Counted from the stretch's first letter, positions 28,500-38,557 are shown. The stretch is 64,000 nucleotides of DNA from Methanosarcina sp. ERenArc_MAG2 (GCA_023955635.1 JAMXHR010000017.1:434001-498000); one strand, 5' to 3'. Notes: a model not told the origin generated them from the sequence alone. Translations and numbers: made by a program.

Positions 28500-29885
28500 A
28501 TGGCAGCAAAAAGATACACTTCAATGGCATACGCAAGCGCAGATGAGATGACTTTCGGCGTATCCAAATACCCAGTAAAAGCAGGCCTTGACCTCGAAAT
28601 CGGTGCAGGCTATACAATTCCTGAAGTTAACTATGCCCCAAGACCTGAAGCCGGTGCGTCCAAGGAAAAACTCGTAAAGGAATACGAGAGAATTACCACT
28701 GACATTATGTCAAGAATGGTCCAGGTCGGCTTCCCGGCAGTAATTCTCGAAACCGAACACGTTCAGCAGATGTCCAACAACCCCTCCTGGGGAGCAGAAG
28801 TTGCACACGCCCAGAAAACCATCATGGAAGAATACCACGATGAATACGGCATAAAGTGCGCACTCCGCCACACAATCGGTGACATCCGTGAGAACAGGGA
28901 CTTCCTCCAGCTCAGAGGAGACAAGTACTCCGTCTTCCTCGAAGCCTTCGAAGAATGTGCAAAGGCCGGCGCTGACCTGCTTTCAGTAGAGAGCATGGGT
29001 GGTAAGGAAGTTTTCGACTATGCAGTTCTGAGGAACGACATCGCTGGTATGCTCTACGCAATTGGCTGCCTCGGCTCCATTGACATGGAAATGATCTGGT
29101 CCGACATTGCAGCAATTGCAAAGAAGACTGGCACTGTTGCAGCTGGTGACACCGACTGTGCTCAGGCAAACACCGCAATGTTCATCGGCGGCGGGCTGCT
29201 CGACAAGAACCTCGCCCACACCCTCGCAATTCTCGCAAGGGCAATTTCCGCCCCAAGGTCCCTTGTTGCATACGAAGCCGGTGCAAAAGGCCCGGGTAAG
29301 GACTGCGGATATGAAAACATCATCGTCAAAGCCATTACCGGTATGCCGATGACCCAGGAAGGTAAGACTTCCACCTGCGCCCACTCTGATGTAATGGGTA
29401 ACCTTATTATGCAGTGTTGTGACTGCTGGTCCAACGAATCTGTTGAGTACCACGGTGAATTCGGCGGCACAACTGTTCAGTGCTGGTCTGAAACTCTGGC
29501 ATACGACTGCGCCCTCATGAACACCGCTCTTGAAACCAAGAACGACAAAGTTCTCAGGGACCTTCTCATGCTCTCCGACAGGTACAGAGACCCCCAGTCC
29601 TACGTGCTTGCCTACGACAACGCATACAGGGTCGGTCAGGCAATTGTCAAGGACGGAGACAACATCTACCTCAGGGCAAAGAACGCTGCAGTCGAATGTT
29701 GCAACATCGTCAGCGAAGGTGCAGCTGGCAAGCTCGCACTCTCCAGGTTCGAAACCAAGGCCCTGGCAGATGCAAAGGCAACTCTTGATGCTCTTCCATC
29801 TGACATGGACAAATTCATGGATGACTGCCTCACAAAATACAAGAGTGAAGTTAAAGTCTTCCTTCCGGAGAACTACGGCTTCTAA
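28500..29885 (+). CDS. mtaB: Methanol:corrinoid methyltransferase MtaB
   Basis: 461 residues from ATG 28500, preceded by GAGGTGA; the GTG nine bases upstream is less likely because it would add three residues to a family that starts MAAKRYTSM. MtaB is a zinc TIM-barrel enzyme that activates methanol and methylates MtaC. Zinc ligands are visible: Glu in SVESMGGKEV, Cys in GDTDCAQANTAMF and Cys in GPGKDCGYENI. Codon choice is strongly biased and C-rich compared with neighbours, as for a highly expressed gene. A terminator follows at once. Confidence 0.98.
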   Translation: MAAKRYTSMAYASADEMTFGVSKYPVKAGLDLEIGAGYTIPEVNYAPRPEAGASKEKLVKEYERITTDIMSRMVQVGFPAVILETEHVQQMSNNPSWGAEVAHAQKTIMEEYHDEYGIKCALRHTIGDIRENRDFLQLRGDKYSVFLEAFEECAKAGADLLSVESMGGKEVFDYAVLRNDIAGMLYAIGCLGSIDMEMIWSDIAAIAKKTGTVAAGDTDCAQANTAMFIGGGLLDKNLAHTLAILARAISAPRSLVAYEAGAKGPGKDCGYENIIVKAITGMPMTQEGKTSTCAHSDVMGNLIMQCCDCWSNESVEYHGEFGGTTVQCWSETLAYDCALMNTALETKNDKVLRDLLMLSDRYRDPQSYVLAYDNAYRVGQAIVKDGDNIYLRAKNAAVECCNIVSEGAAGKLALSRFETKALADAKATLDALPSDMDKFMDDCLTKYKSEVKVFLPENYGF

Positions 29886-29888
29886 GCC

Positions 29889-29916
29889 GAACCCTCCGGT
29901 TCTTTTTTCTTTTTTT
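29889..29916 (+). terminator. mtaCB terminator
   Basis: GAACC-CTCC-GGTTC hairpin followed by two T runs broken by one C, three bases after the mtaB stop. Confidence 0.65.
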
Positions 29917-30346
29917 AATTCGTTTTGAACTGCACATTTTTAGCCGTTTTTGACTCTTAATTTTGCACTTTTTTGTTGTTTCCCTGTACCTTATTTCTCC
30001 CTCTATACTTCTCAATATAGTTTCGTGTGTCGATATTTGCACTTTTATTCACTCAAGACTCTATAACCATGCGGGCATGGAAAAATTTACTCTAGATTCT
30101 GTAATCATGGAAAACACCTGCACCCGAAGGAACTTGCCTGCATTACCCACATCCTGGCTTTTCCGGCCATCGACAGTTCATGATATGTTCTAATTGAGAA
30201 ACCGGCAAGTTCACTCAGTTAACAGATAGATCGACAAAGAAAGGAATATCAATAATAGGAAAAAATAACTCGGGCAGAAAAAGGGAGGAATAAAATATGG
30301 ACAATAATATATATTTTTCAGAGCATAGAACAATACTTAATGAAGC
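29917..30346. other. 430-base gap after mtaCB
   Basis: AT-rich and without a supportable gene; short frames on both strands have no family features. Confidence 0.4.
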
Positions 30347-30485
30347 AATTACATAGAAAAAAGAAAAATATATATACTGGAGGAGGTATCGATAAATAGT
30401 AGCGTGGGACCAAAAAATATACGAACAGACCAAAAATCGTGCCATCAACAAGGAGTTAATATAACTCTCCCATGTTACTTCTTTT
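30347..30485 (+). ncRNA. Candidate small RNA with its promoter, copy 1
   Basis: A block resembling 39704-39859. The promoter part (AATTACATAGAAAAAAGAAA, then a TATA box AATATATATA at 30367-30376) is conserved, and so is TAGTAGCGTGGGACC starting at 30397. That places the conserved transcript start about 25 bases from the TATA box, the archaeal spacing. Further shared parts are ATATACGAACAGAC and the 3' end TCCCATGTTACTTCTTTT, which ends in a T run. Neither copy has a conserved reading frame. The size of the transcript would be about 90 bases. Confidence 0.5.
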
Positions 30486-30712
30486 ACAGTGAGACACACA
30501 TTAGTTCTCTTCTTTTATTTTCTGGTGGCACATTAGTTAATAAGTTAGCATTTTTCAGAGAGATACATACTTGCTTTCTATGTACTTTTGATTTTCTTGC
30601 AGGTAAGTTTGGAAGTGAAGGAGCTATATAAGCTCATGAGAAATATAGTGTTACAACTTGATTAAAATTGATGCGCCGGAATCCGATCGTATGTGCTGGA
30701 TATGCAAGTTTA

Positions 30713-30863
30713 TATAATCTTACATTTGGCAGGCTGACATTAGGAATTTAGATATTTTTTGATGCCGTTTTTGAACACTCACTAACTGTATATTAGGTTT
30801 AAAGCTGGTTAACGGGTGGCTCAATTCCCTGTAGTATTCTCGACCTGCCGAATGTGGGATAAT
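30713..30863. mobile_element. Miniature element of TTCGGCAGG type, short copy
   Basis: Imperfect inverted ends: CATTTGGCAGGCTGACATT on the left and, from the right, CATTCGGCAGGTCGAGAAT. They match the ends of the 276-base element that splits the KAP-like gene at 46 kb. Flanks share ATAAT. Confidence 0.6.
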
Positions 30864-31050
30864 TTGCTTTGTAAAAAACCTATCTAAATCAGCTCCCAGA
30901 GACTGAAAATAAACAAGCAAAAATGCATCAGGCCATTCATTTTAAGTTAATGGAATTCATTATTTCGAAGGATTTTCTACAGAGCCGGATAATTTTTTCT
31001 AAATAAGTAAAAATTTCCAAATGAGTAAAAGAGAGGGTTGTTTATAATAT

Positions 31051-31196
31051 GGCTCCGTTGCAAAAAAATACTTCTGCAATTTGGCACTATTATTTTCACC
31101 TTTATGTACCATTTTCTCCCAAAAAATGATCAATTTTCCGAATTGTGATGGTTTTTACTGATTTTGTGAAAAAGCCAGATTTCTTGCAACGGAACC
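31051..31196. mobile_element. 146-base miniature element, GGYTCCGTTGCAA ends, copy 1
   Basis: Ends are GGCTCCGTTGCAAAAAAA and, from the other side, GGTTCCGTTGCAAGAAATC. Internal sequence matches the copy at 33266-33534. The ends resemble those of IS6-family elements (GGCACTGTTGCAA type). I see no target duplication for this copy. Confidence 0.75.
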
Positions 31197-31215
31197 GGTG
31201 AAATAATTAATAATT

Positions 31216-31346
31216 GAGCTTATTCCAAAACCAATTTTATTCTCAATCAACAAGAGTTTCAGAAATAATTTTCATGATCATAAACCTTGATTGGTTATTC
31301 AGAATACGAAATTCAGAGAAGCAATTTTGAGTTTCGGGATCATCTC
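31216..31346. mobile_element. 131-base inverted-repeat element, GAGCTKATYCC ends
   Basis: Left end GAGCTTATTCCAAAACC; right end, read inward, GAGATGATCCCGAAACTC. The ends are related to the first 20 bases of the direct repeats beside catalase. Confidence 0.5.
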
Positions 31347-32056
31347 ATTTAAAACAAATTTCATCTAATTTCTATATCTATTTTATGGTCAAGTTCTTAA
31401 AATTGTTCTGAAATAATTTCAATATTCTTCCAAAGAGTAAACATTTTCAAGACAAGGGTTACAAAAAGTTTCGGAACAGAAATTTATATATAGTCAACAT
31501 TTAAATGTTTACTTGTGATTCTCTACGGTGAAATAATTTGAATATAGGGCCTGTGCCAAAGCAGACTCCTTAATGTCAATTTTCACAAATCATTCCGATA
31601 ACTCTAAGCATGTCGTCTCAAGAAATTTTCTCTGAGCATATAAATGCATTGAGAAAGATTTGCTCAATGTGAGCTGAATAACCCGGATAGAAATAGAAAA
31701 ATCTGTTAAAGAAGGTAACTCGGAAGATAGAGTCTTTCAAGCTAATGCGATTATTTTTATCTCGACAAAAAGAAGGAAACTAAGCTATAAATGTCAACGT
31801 CGTCAAAATTAGTTATTTGTCGAATACCCCACTAGCTTGCTGTGAGGATGGAAAACTTTCCAGGTAACAGTTGATGATAATATGATTATCAATTCCATTT
31901 TTCGGTTGTTAACTTCTGCTCAAACTAAATTGTTTTGGATTTTTGTCTCCTTTAATGGAATTTGGAGCGATGGTACGAACATACCCCGTTGCTTGTAGCG
32001 GGGTGTGCCAGTGCAACTTTGATCAAATCAAAATTATATCTTTTGTTTCATGTTAG

Positions 32057-32255
32057 GACTCTGGTCCAAAATCTAGTGATTTTTGCATTTCTTGATTGAA
32101 AATCTGAATTCGTAAGAAGAATTCAGCCTCCAATCAAAATTAACATTCGATATCTAAAGGCTTCAACCTAGAAGTAAAATCACAAGGATTGTAACCAATT
32201 ACAAAATTTAGTGATTTTTAATTTTACGTTCATCACTGGATTTTGGTACTGAGTC
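32057..32255. mobile_element. 199-base miniature element, copy 2, uninterrupted
   Basis: Inverted ends start GACTCTGGTCC and GACTCAGTACC. Perfect 8-base target duplications CATGTTAG lie at 32049-32056 and 32256-32263. It lies on the strand opposite to copy 1 at 19810. Confidence 0.9.
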
Positions 32256-32293
32256 CATGTTAGTTAAACAATATTATATTTAGAGGAAAAAAT

Positions 32294-32926
32294 ATGAAAG
32301 ATCTATTATTTAATCCCAGTTTATTTTTCAGTGAAAAATCAAAAAATGAGGTCAGTTTCAAATATCCTGTATTAATAGTACTTGTTAATGCTATACTTTT
32401 GATAGGTTTAAGTATTCTAATAATGAATAAAGTTAAAGAAATCTTACCTTTGGATGGAAATTCCTTTATGCCTTATATAATGATAGTCAGTGTCATTATG
32501 GGATTTGGAACATTCGTATATTGGATCCTATTTACTGGAATTTTATACTTAATATCATCTTTATTTAATTCAGAGGGTTCATTTAAAAGGACTCTGGAAT
32601 TTGTAGGCTATGGATTTGTACCACAAATCTTTGGCGGTATTGTAAATTTTTTTGTCATGTACTACTTACTACCCTTGGTACCTATCTTATCACAAAATCC
32701 CCAACTTTTTTCAGAAAGTTTCTCCCAGGCGTTGGCGAATAATCCTTTATCTTTTGCAGCGGAAATATTTGTAATTCTATGTTTCTTATTGTCTGCAAAC
32801 ATTTGGACGTTTGCACTCGTACATGCGCGAAATATGTCAACAAAAAATGCTATCCTTACTGTCGGCGTTCCAGTAGGCCTGAATCTTGCTTACCAGATTT
32901 ATTCATTAATCGGAGGACTGACTTGA
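32294..32926 (+). CDS. Yip1-family membrane protein
   Basis: 210 residues with about five hydrophobic segments. The start MKDLLFNPSLFFSEKSKNEV is typical of archaeal Yip1-domain proteins (FxxP followed by a first membrane helix), and FVGYGFVPQIFGGIVNF is the conserved central segment. AGAGGAA precedes the ATG. It overlaps the start of a small exported-protein stub. In Methanosarcina such Yip1 genes commonly sit with COG1361 surface proteins and MacB-like transporters. The role is unknown, probably membrane organisation or export. Confidence 0.75.
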   Translation: MKDLLFNPSLFFSEKSKNEVSFKYPVLIVLVNAILLIGLSILIMNKVKEILPLDGNSFMPYIMIVSVIMGFGTFVYWILFTGILYLISSLFNSEGSFKRTLEFVGYGFVPQIFGGIVNFFVMYYLLPLVPILSQNPQLFSESFSQALANNPLSFAAEIFVILCFLLSANIWTFALVHARNMSTKNAILTVGVPVGLNLAYQIYSLIGGLT

Positions 32927-32937
32927 GACGAAAATTA

Positions 32938-33107
32938 ATGATAAGATTACTCTCAACTTTGATGCTGTTCACACTTTTCATAATTCCAGTTGCAGGCGAT
33001 ACTACTGTACGGCCAAATGTTCAAGTAAGTTAATCAGATCCTCTTTCACTTCTCCCAGGAGATAACGGAACTGTCACCATATCCCTCAAAAATATGGCTA
33101 CAGGGGT
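32938..33107 (+). pseudogene. Truncated COG1361-like exported protein
   Basis: Starts MIRLLSTLMLFTLFIIPVAG (signal peptide), continues DTTVRPNVQVS to a stop, then in frame DPLSLLPGDNGTVTISLKN and ATG, the first beta-strands of a COG1361 (S-layer-like) domain. At 33105 the sequence passes into a GGTTCCGTTG mobile-element end and nothing of the gene follows. It is a decayed 5' stub, cut by insertion. A TTG at 32923 overlapping the Yip1 stop is an alternative start. Confidence 0.65.
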
Positions 33108-33120
33108 TCCGTTGTAAAAA
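33105..33120 (+). repeat. Single GGTTCCGTTG element end
   Basis: GGTTCCGTTGTAAAAA resembles the ends of the 146-base element but has no partner in inverted orientation until 33534. It marks the break point of the COG1361 gene. Confidence 0.5.
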
Positions 33121-33265
33121 TTCAAAAAAATATATAAATCTCTATTTAAATCCATGTGTAATGAATAAAAATCAAAATATTCAAGGAAACTGTACCAACA
33201 TTATAAAACTATACTAAACAATTGATTAATGTATTTGACTTCATTAAAAGCAGAGTAATTTAGAT

Positions 33266-33534
33266 GGTCCCGTTGCAAAAAAATGTTTCTGCAATTTGAC
33301 ACTATAATTTTCACTATTATTAGGACTTACGCACTGAAGTACAAAATCAAGTACATTTGGTGTTGTAACTGGTTTGGTATTTTATACAGGTAGAGGTTTA
33401 ATGCTATTGATTTCTCAGTTCAACTGCGTAAGTCCTATATTATGTGTCATTTTCTCCCAAAAAATGATTAACTTTCCGAATTGTGATGGTTTTTACTGAT
33501 TTTGTGAAAAAGCCAGATTTTTTGCAACGGAACC
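33266..33534. mobile_element. 146-base miniature element, copy 2, with nested insertion
   Basis: Ends GGTCCCGTTGCAAAAAAA and, inward from the right, GGTTCCGTTGCAAAAAAT. Removing the nested 117-base element and one TATTAT leaves exactly 146 bases, the length of copy 1. Confidence 0.85.
33321..33437. mobile_element. 117-base nested miniature element, TAGGACTTACGCA ends
   Basis: Perfect 13-base inverted ends (TAGGACTTACGCA) with target duplication TATTAT at 33315-33320 and 33438-33443. Confidence 0.85.
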
Positions 33535-33647
33535 ATTTATTAATGACAAATGGTTGATTGGGAAAGAGTTTGCAAAAACTGGAAATAGTGATAAAGTTAA
33601 TAAACTACTTCAAACTAACATTTGAGTTATTTATACAATTAAATAAC

Positions 33648-34652
33648 TCATGCTATCTGATTAAAGATTTTTTCTATCCTTGAAACCAGAGGCTTTTCAG
33701 TCCTCATGTACATATAAGCAGGAAGTCCTGATCTGGAGAAATTCTGGAAAAACTTCATTGCCAGGCTATTAATTCTAGGAAACTCTTTAATTCTGCCATT
33801 TGCAAAAAGACTTATTACTCTGTCAAAACTCCAAACATTCGTAGTGAAGTTTATATCTTCTCGCAACTGTTTATCCATGGAAAAAATAAGCTCAATCCAG
33901 GAATTCAATTCTCTTGTAAGATGTCTCCTGGTCCCTCCTTCAACTACAATATATGACCTTCCTTTTTTAACATTTTCAAAATATTCTCTAAATGTTTCCC
34001 CTTTTGCGAGGGTGTATACAGCTCCCATACCTCCTGTATGACTATCTGTAGTAGCAGCAAGCCCTACTCCATACTTTCTGGCGAGCGCTGCAGTCATCAG
34101 ATTTTTTTCAGTTAAGTTCTGCATATTATATTCAACAACTGGAAATTTTTTTATAAGTTCTGGTACAGCCCACAGATTAGGGCAATCTCCGATAGCAAAC
34201 CAAAAGGGATGGTTATAGATATGGGGAAGGTCGTGAATCCTTAGATAGCGGATAAAGTTTTTGAAATCGCATTCCTGATTTGCGATCAACTCAAGTTCCT
34301 TAAATTCTTCAAAATCAAGTTCAAAAACATTAACGTGAACAGTATGTCCTATATTTTCAGGATCTCTAATTGAAATCTCAACTCCTGGAACCAGTCCTTC
34401 CCTATCCCATCCAAGCAGGTCATAAGCTTTGACAGTATCATGGTCGGTAAAAGTCACAAAATCAAGCCCTTGAGAGCTTGCTTTTTCAAAAAGAACCGCA
34501 GGATGCATCGATTGAGTAGGAAGGACGTCATAGGAACAGGAAGAGTGTACATGCAGATCTACCTTCTTCCATCCTTCCTGAAGAAGAGTTTCTGCAACCT
34601 CAGCGCTTACGGTTGTTTTAGCATCTTTTCTGGTTTTTCCTTGCATAAACAA
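33648..34652 (-). CDS. PHP-domain metal-dependent hydrolase
   Basis: 334 residues. PHP (polymerase and histidinol phosphatase) motifs in order: DLHVHSSCSYD (about residues 32-42), TFTDHDT, GVEIS, YNHPFW, TTDSHTG. These His/Asp residues hold a two- or three-metal centre that cleaves phosphoesters. The C-terminal third (about 240-334) is outside the PHP core and unassigned. ATG at 34652 or the in-frame ATG two codons later is the start. It stands alone. Related stand-alone PHP proteins act on nucleotides or sugar phosphates; the substrate here is unknown. Confidence 0.85.
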   Translation of the reverse strand: MFMQGKTRKDAKTTVSAEVAETLLQEGWKKVDLHVHSSCSYDVLPTQSMHPAVLFEKASSQGLDFVTFTDHDTVKAYDLLGWDREGLVPGVEISIRDPENIGHTVHVNVFELDFEEFKELELIANQECDFKNFIRYLRIHDLPHIYNHPFWFAIGDCPNLWAVPELIKKFPVVEYNMQNLTEKNLMTAALARKYGVGLAATTDSHTGGMGAVYTLAKGETFREYFENVKKGRSYIVVEGGTRRHLTRELNSWIELIFSMDKQLREDINFTTNVWSFDRVISLFANGRIKEFPRINSLAMKFFQNFSRSGLPAYMYMRTEKPLVSRIEKIFNQIA

Positions 34653-35178
34653 ACACGACCATTTTATTCAGAATTTCTTTTCAGTATAAAAGTTCAGGAA
34701 TTCTCATTCAATAAAAAGAATACCGAAATTATATATAGACATTTCGCTAAAAAACATATTATCTCTAAGTAATATATATCTATCTGCAACAAGTAACATA
34801 ATAGTTTAGAAAAGTCTTTATACTATATATTATTTCATAACCTATTGGTATGACATGGAAAAAGTCAAAGAAAAAGAAAAGGAGCACGAGTAGACTATTT
34901 ATTTGTCATAGTATCTTGAAAATTTCAAGTTAATGTTTAAGAATAAAATAGCTTGTGGGATGAACTCTAAATGTAAGTTTTTCCTCGACTGGGGTTTTGC
35001 TCCTAAAACTAATCCTTGGTCACATTATTATCAGGAAATCTCTGATTATGTACTGGCAAAATACTTAAATATCTTTATGCCATTGTATATAGAAATCAAA
35101 TGTAAATCATAGATGTTCTCACAAATATTTATATTAGTTATAACTATTATGAATATTGACCGTGGAGCAATAACCCGG
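34653..35178. other. 525-base gap upstream of PHP gene and TnpB
   Basis: Very AT-rich; a Lys/Glu-rich mini-frame at 34855-34893 is not convincing. The left end of the IS605-type element probably lies here, but I could not place it. Confidence 0.4.
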
Positions 35179-36566
35179 ATGCTACTGACCTATAAAATCA
35201 AGCACAATCAGAATTTTTCGGAGGAACTCATAAAGGCTCGAAAGGTTGCTGAGTTGTGCATCAAAAATTCGACTCAAAACCGAGACCTTAACCCGCCTCC
35301 CATACAAAAACCTGTTTTTCTCTTCCATCTTCACCTTCATCCTCATTCTCTACTTCTTCTGAGTTTTCTCATGACTTTTCAATTGCTTCTTCTGCTCCTC
35401 CATCTTTTGACTCTCTATCTGCATCTGATCCATTTCCGGTGTCGGGATCTCTTTCTCCTAGGGATGTTAAACATATAGGCTTGAAGTCAATTATTTCCGG
35501 CCAGATTATCAGGAAATATTCCCGAAACCAGGATATCAGATCTGTAAAACATGTGAAATTGATCATTCCTTCGCGGGCGGTCAATGTCGACAGGAAGGAG
35601 CGAACCCTTATGATTCCCTGCCTGAAGCTTCTGCTGAACTATCGTTTTTCCAGCAACTTCAAAAAAATTTCCCAGATTGAAATTGATAGTATCTATGCTT
35701 ATATAGCAGTTGTTTTCCCGGGCGACGAACCCAAAAGTTCCGGGCACTATATAGGAGTTGACCGCAATACTAAAGGACACATTGCAGTTGTAGCGGACCC
35801 TGCGTCCGGTAAAATCTGGAAGTTAGGAAAAATGCGCTACCATACGCATAAAAAATACGAAAATATAAAAAAACGGCTCTATAATATGTGCAAAAGTAAA
35901 CATCTAAAAGCTGTAGAAATTAGGGAAAAGAATATTGTAAAGGACTTGAATCATAAAATTAGCCGAAAGATTGTGGACGTCGCCCTATATAACGGGTGCG
36001 GAATCAAACTAGAAAATCTTAAAGGAATCCGGAAACTCAACAGCAAGATTGGAGATGCAGGAAAAGGCGAGAAAAATAAAAATAAAAACAAAAAAAGGGA
36101 ACAAAATAGAGCCAAAAGCAGAAGTAAAGAAATTAACAAAAACTCTATCAAAAATAAAAGCAAACCTGAAAAACAACCACGGTGTTATGAGTACTCCTTG
36201 AACAGCTGGTCATTTCAGCAGCTTCAGCAGTTTATTGAATACAAAGCCAGGCTGCGAGGAGTAGAGGTAGTTTATATCGATCCCCACGCGACTAGCAAGA
36301 AGTGCAGCCGCTGCGGACATACAGGCAACCGACACAGTAAACAATTTGAGTGTCCACACTGCGGGCACGTTGATCATGCCGATGTCAATGCCGCCTTTAA
36401 TATAGCGTTGACGCCAAAAGGCAGCGGTCAATTCTCTGCAGAAAGAGATGCAGGGAAAGGGAGCACTGACACCCCTCGAAGGGTCCTGGATCGTACCATC
36501 TTCAGTAAACGTACAGCCAGAGAAAAACTTCTCCACAGTTTGCGTGGGAAGTATGTCAGTTTTTAG
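35179..36566 (+). CDS. tnpB: TnpB (IS200/IS605-type, IS1341-like), one frameshift
   Basis: RNA-guided nuclease of a lone IS1341-type transposon. RuvC parts: first Asp in YIGVDRNTKGHIAVV, Glu in GIKLENLKGI, zinc finger CSRCGHTGN and CPHCGHVDHADVNAAFN holding the last Asp. An N-terminal start MLLTYKIKHNQNFSEEL is separated from the body by a Ser/Pro-rich linker of about 45 residues (SSPSSSFSTSSE, SIASSAPPSFDSLSASD), crossed by a one-base loss at the A run 35306-35310. Joined length is about 462. A second Lys/Asn-rich insert lies before the zinc finger. No TnpA is near. The 3' end normally encodes the guide (omega/re) RNA; I could not delimit it. Confidence 0.88.
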
Positions 36567-36723
36567 ACTAAGACCTATTCCGGGACTTCTCTAATGCATA
36601 TCTAGATAGATTTGTTCAACAACTCGCGGACAGCCCAAAAACAAGAAAAGGGAAGTAATCCCTTTCAGTTAACTCACATTTTCAGGCAGCTTCTGCTGCT
36701 CTTTGAATTCCGTTAATTTTTGT

Positions 36724-38450
36724 TCAGTTTACAAGTGAAAGTGCTCCAGCGGGAATATAGACCTTACCAGTTGCTGGAGCGTAGACAACTATTCCTTCTA
36801 GCTCGTGAGCTACGCCATTCTTGATAAGAATATTCGTATTCACTGGCAGTTCGGCATCTCCAATTTCCAGCACAGGATTTGAGGAATCTGTCACATTCAG
36901 CAAATACTCATTTTTATCCAGTTGCCCATCCCCGTTGTCTGTGGAGAAAACCTCACCCACTTCAATAAAAAGATGTGAATTAGTCTTGTTAAGATCAAAT
37001 CCAAGTTCTTTGGCTATATATCCCGCAATTTCGGTATTATCTATATGGCCCGTCGGATAGTCAGGACCATAAGCCCACAATGGAACATCATCTCCAGAAT
37101 GCCCGTGAGTAGTCCATCCAATTACTGTGTGGTTTCGGCTGATTACCTCGCTAATGGCATAGTCGAGGGAGAGATTTTCTCCATTTGTATGGAGCTCAAT
37201 AATTTCAGCTATATCATCATCGGTTGCATCAATGTCCCACCAGGTTTTCAGCTGCTTTTTAATGTTTTCGGACGAAAGGTCTGTTCCGATTTTCGCTGCA
37301 ACACCTGCAGAACTGAGCTTCATACCTTTGAGAGGCGCAATGACATCTTCCACGGTTGTGGATGTGTAATTGGAATCAGAGTTGCTGCCAATAGTCATGC
37401 CGCCTGTATTATGATCCGGGAAAACTAGAACTAAAGTATGCCCGTCTTTTTTAGCAAAATCAACTGCAACTTTAACAGCTTCGTCAAAAGCCAGGAAATC
37501 GGTTACAGCATAGTTAGGATCATTGGCGTGGTCTGCCCAGTCAACCTGGCTGCCTTCGACCATTAGGAAGAAGCCATTTTTGTCCTGGGATAACAGTTCG
37601 ATGGACTTCCCGGTCATCTCTGAAAGAGAAGGTTGTTCAGGTGCAAGTAAAGAACGATCGATGTCCGGCATCATATGGCTACTGGCAAAAAGGCCCCAGG
37701 CCCTGCCAGTGGACAGGTTCATCATTTTATCTCGGCTGTCAACATACTGGTATCCTCTGTCAAGAAGTACTTTAGTCAGGTTTTCTCCATCAGTCCTTTT
37801 TCCCCGTCAGCTACAGGTGTGAGATAACTGGAACCGCCACCAAAGACCACATCAACGTTCTCATAAACCATCTGTTTCATGATTTCGGTTTCATTATCTC
37901 TATTATCAACGTGAGCAGCAAAAGCTGCAGGTGTGGCGTGGGTAACACGTGAAGTTGCTATAAGTCCCGTAGCCTTGCCTTCGAGCTTTGAACCTTCAAG
38001 TACGGTTGCAAGCGGTCTGTACTGCAGTTCTTCAGGTGGAATTTCCAGTGTACTTAACACAGAACTATTGCTAGGCCCGACGCTTACAAAACCGTTAGTA
38101 GTCTTATATCCCGCAGCAAATGCGGTTGCTGCTGAAGAAGAGTCGGTAATGATTGAGTCCGTGCTATAGGTAGACACTGTTCCAGTCACCATATTGTCAA
38201 GCTCAAGAGGCTTTCCGCTATACCAGCGAGCTAAAGTTTCCACACTTTGGGAACAACCATCAGGAATCAAGACAATCACGTTCTTAATTTCAGCTTCCGA
38301 TCCTGCACGAGATTTGCAGTCTACGGAATCAGTGAAATCAGAATTGTTACTCGAATTACCATCCGCAGCTACTGCGGAAGTAACATTTCCAAGCAGCAGA
38401 AGCCCTATAATAGAAATAATCCACAAAGTATCTGTTTCCTTAATCTCCAT
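36724..38450 (-). CDS. phoA: Exported alkaline phosphatase, one frameshift
   Basis: Joined length 575 residues. The N-terminus has a hydrophobic signal (IISIIGLLLLGNVTSAVAA). Alkaline phosphatase motifs in order: VLIPDGCSQ (metal Asp), DSSSAATAFAAG (nucleophile Ser), THATPAAFAAH, QVDWADHANDP, FPDHNTGG, GWTTHGHSGDDVPLW. The shift is at 37797-37801 (T run on the plus strand), where one base appears lost between GEKR and TDGENLTK. GAGGTAATTCT precedes the ATG. It releases phosphate from organic esters outside the membrane. The divergent psiE gene also points to phosphate supply. Confidence 0.93.
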
Positions 38451-38557
38451 AGAATTACCTCAACTTTGGGAATAATTTTTAAGTTTATGGGTTTAAAACC
38501 TTATCAAAAATACAAATCCCATTTTTAAAAAAGAAGCCAGTTGTATTTGAATCTTTC

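Larger units (their letters stand above)
30486..32056. other. 1.57-kb gene-poor, repeat-rich stretch
   Basis: No gene I can support. It contains three miniature elements (30713-30863, 31051-31196 and 31216-31346) listed separately. The remainder, especially 31350-32040, is AT-rich and unassigned. Confidence 0.5.

Noticed and set aside
28763..29470. Open frames inside mtaB in other frames
   Set aside because: They result from the strong codon bias of mtaB and have no independent features.
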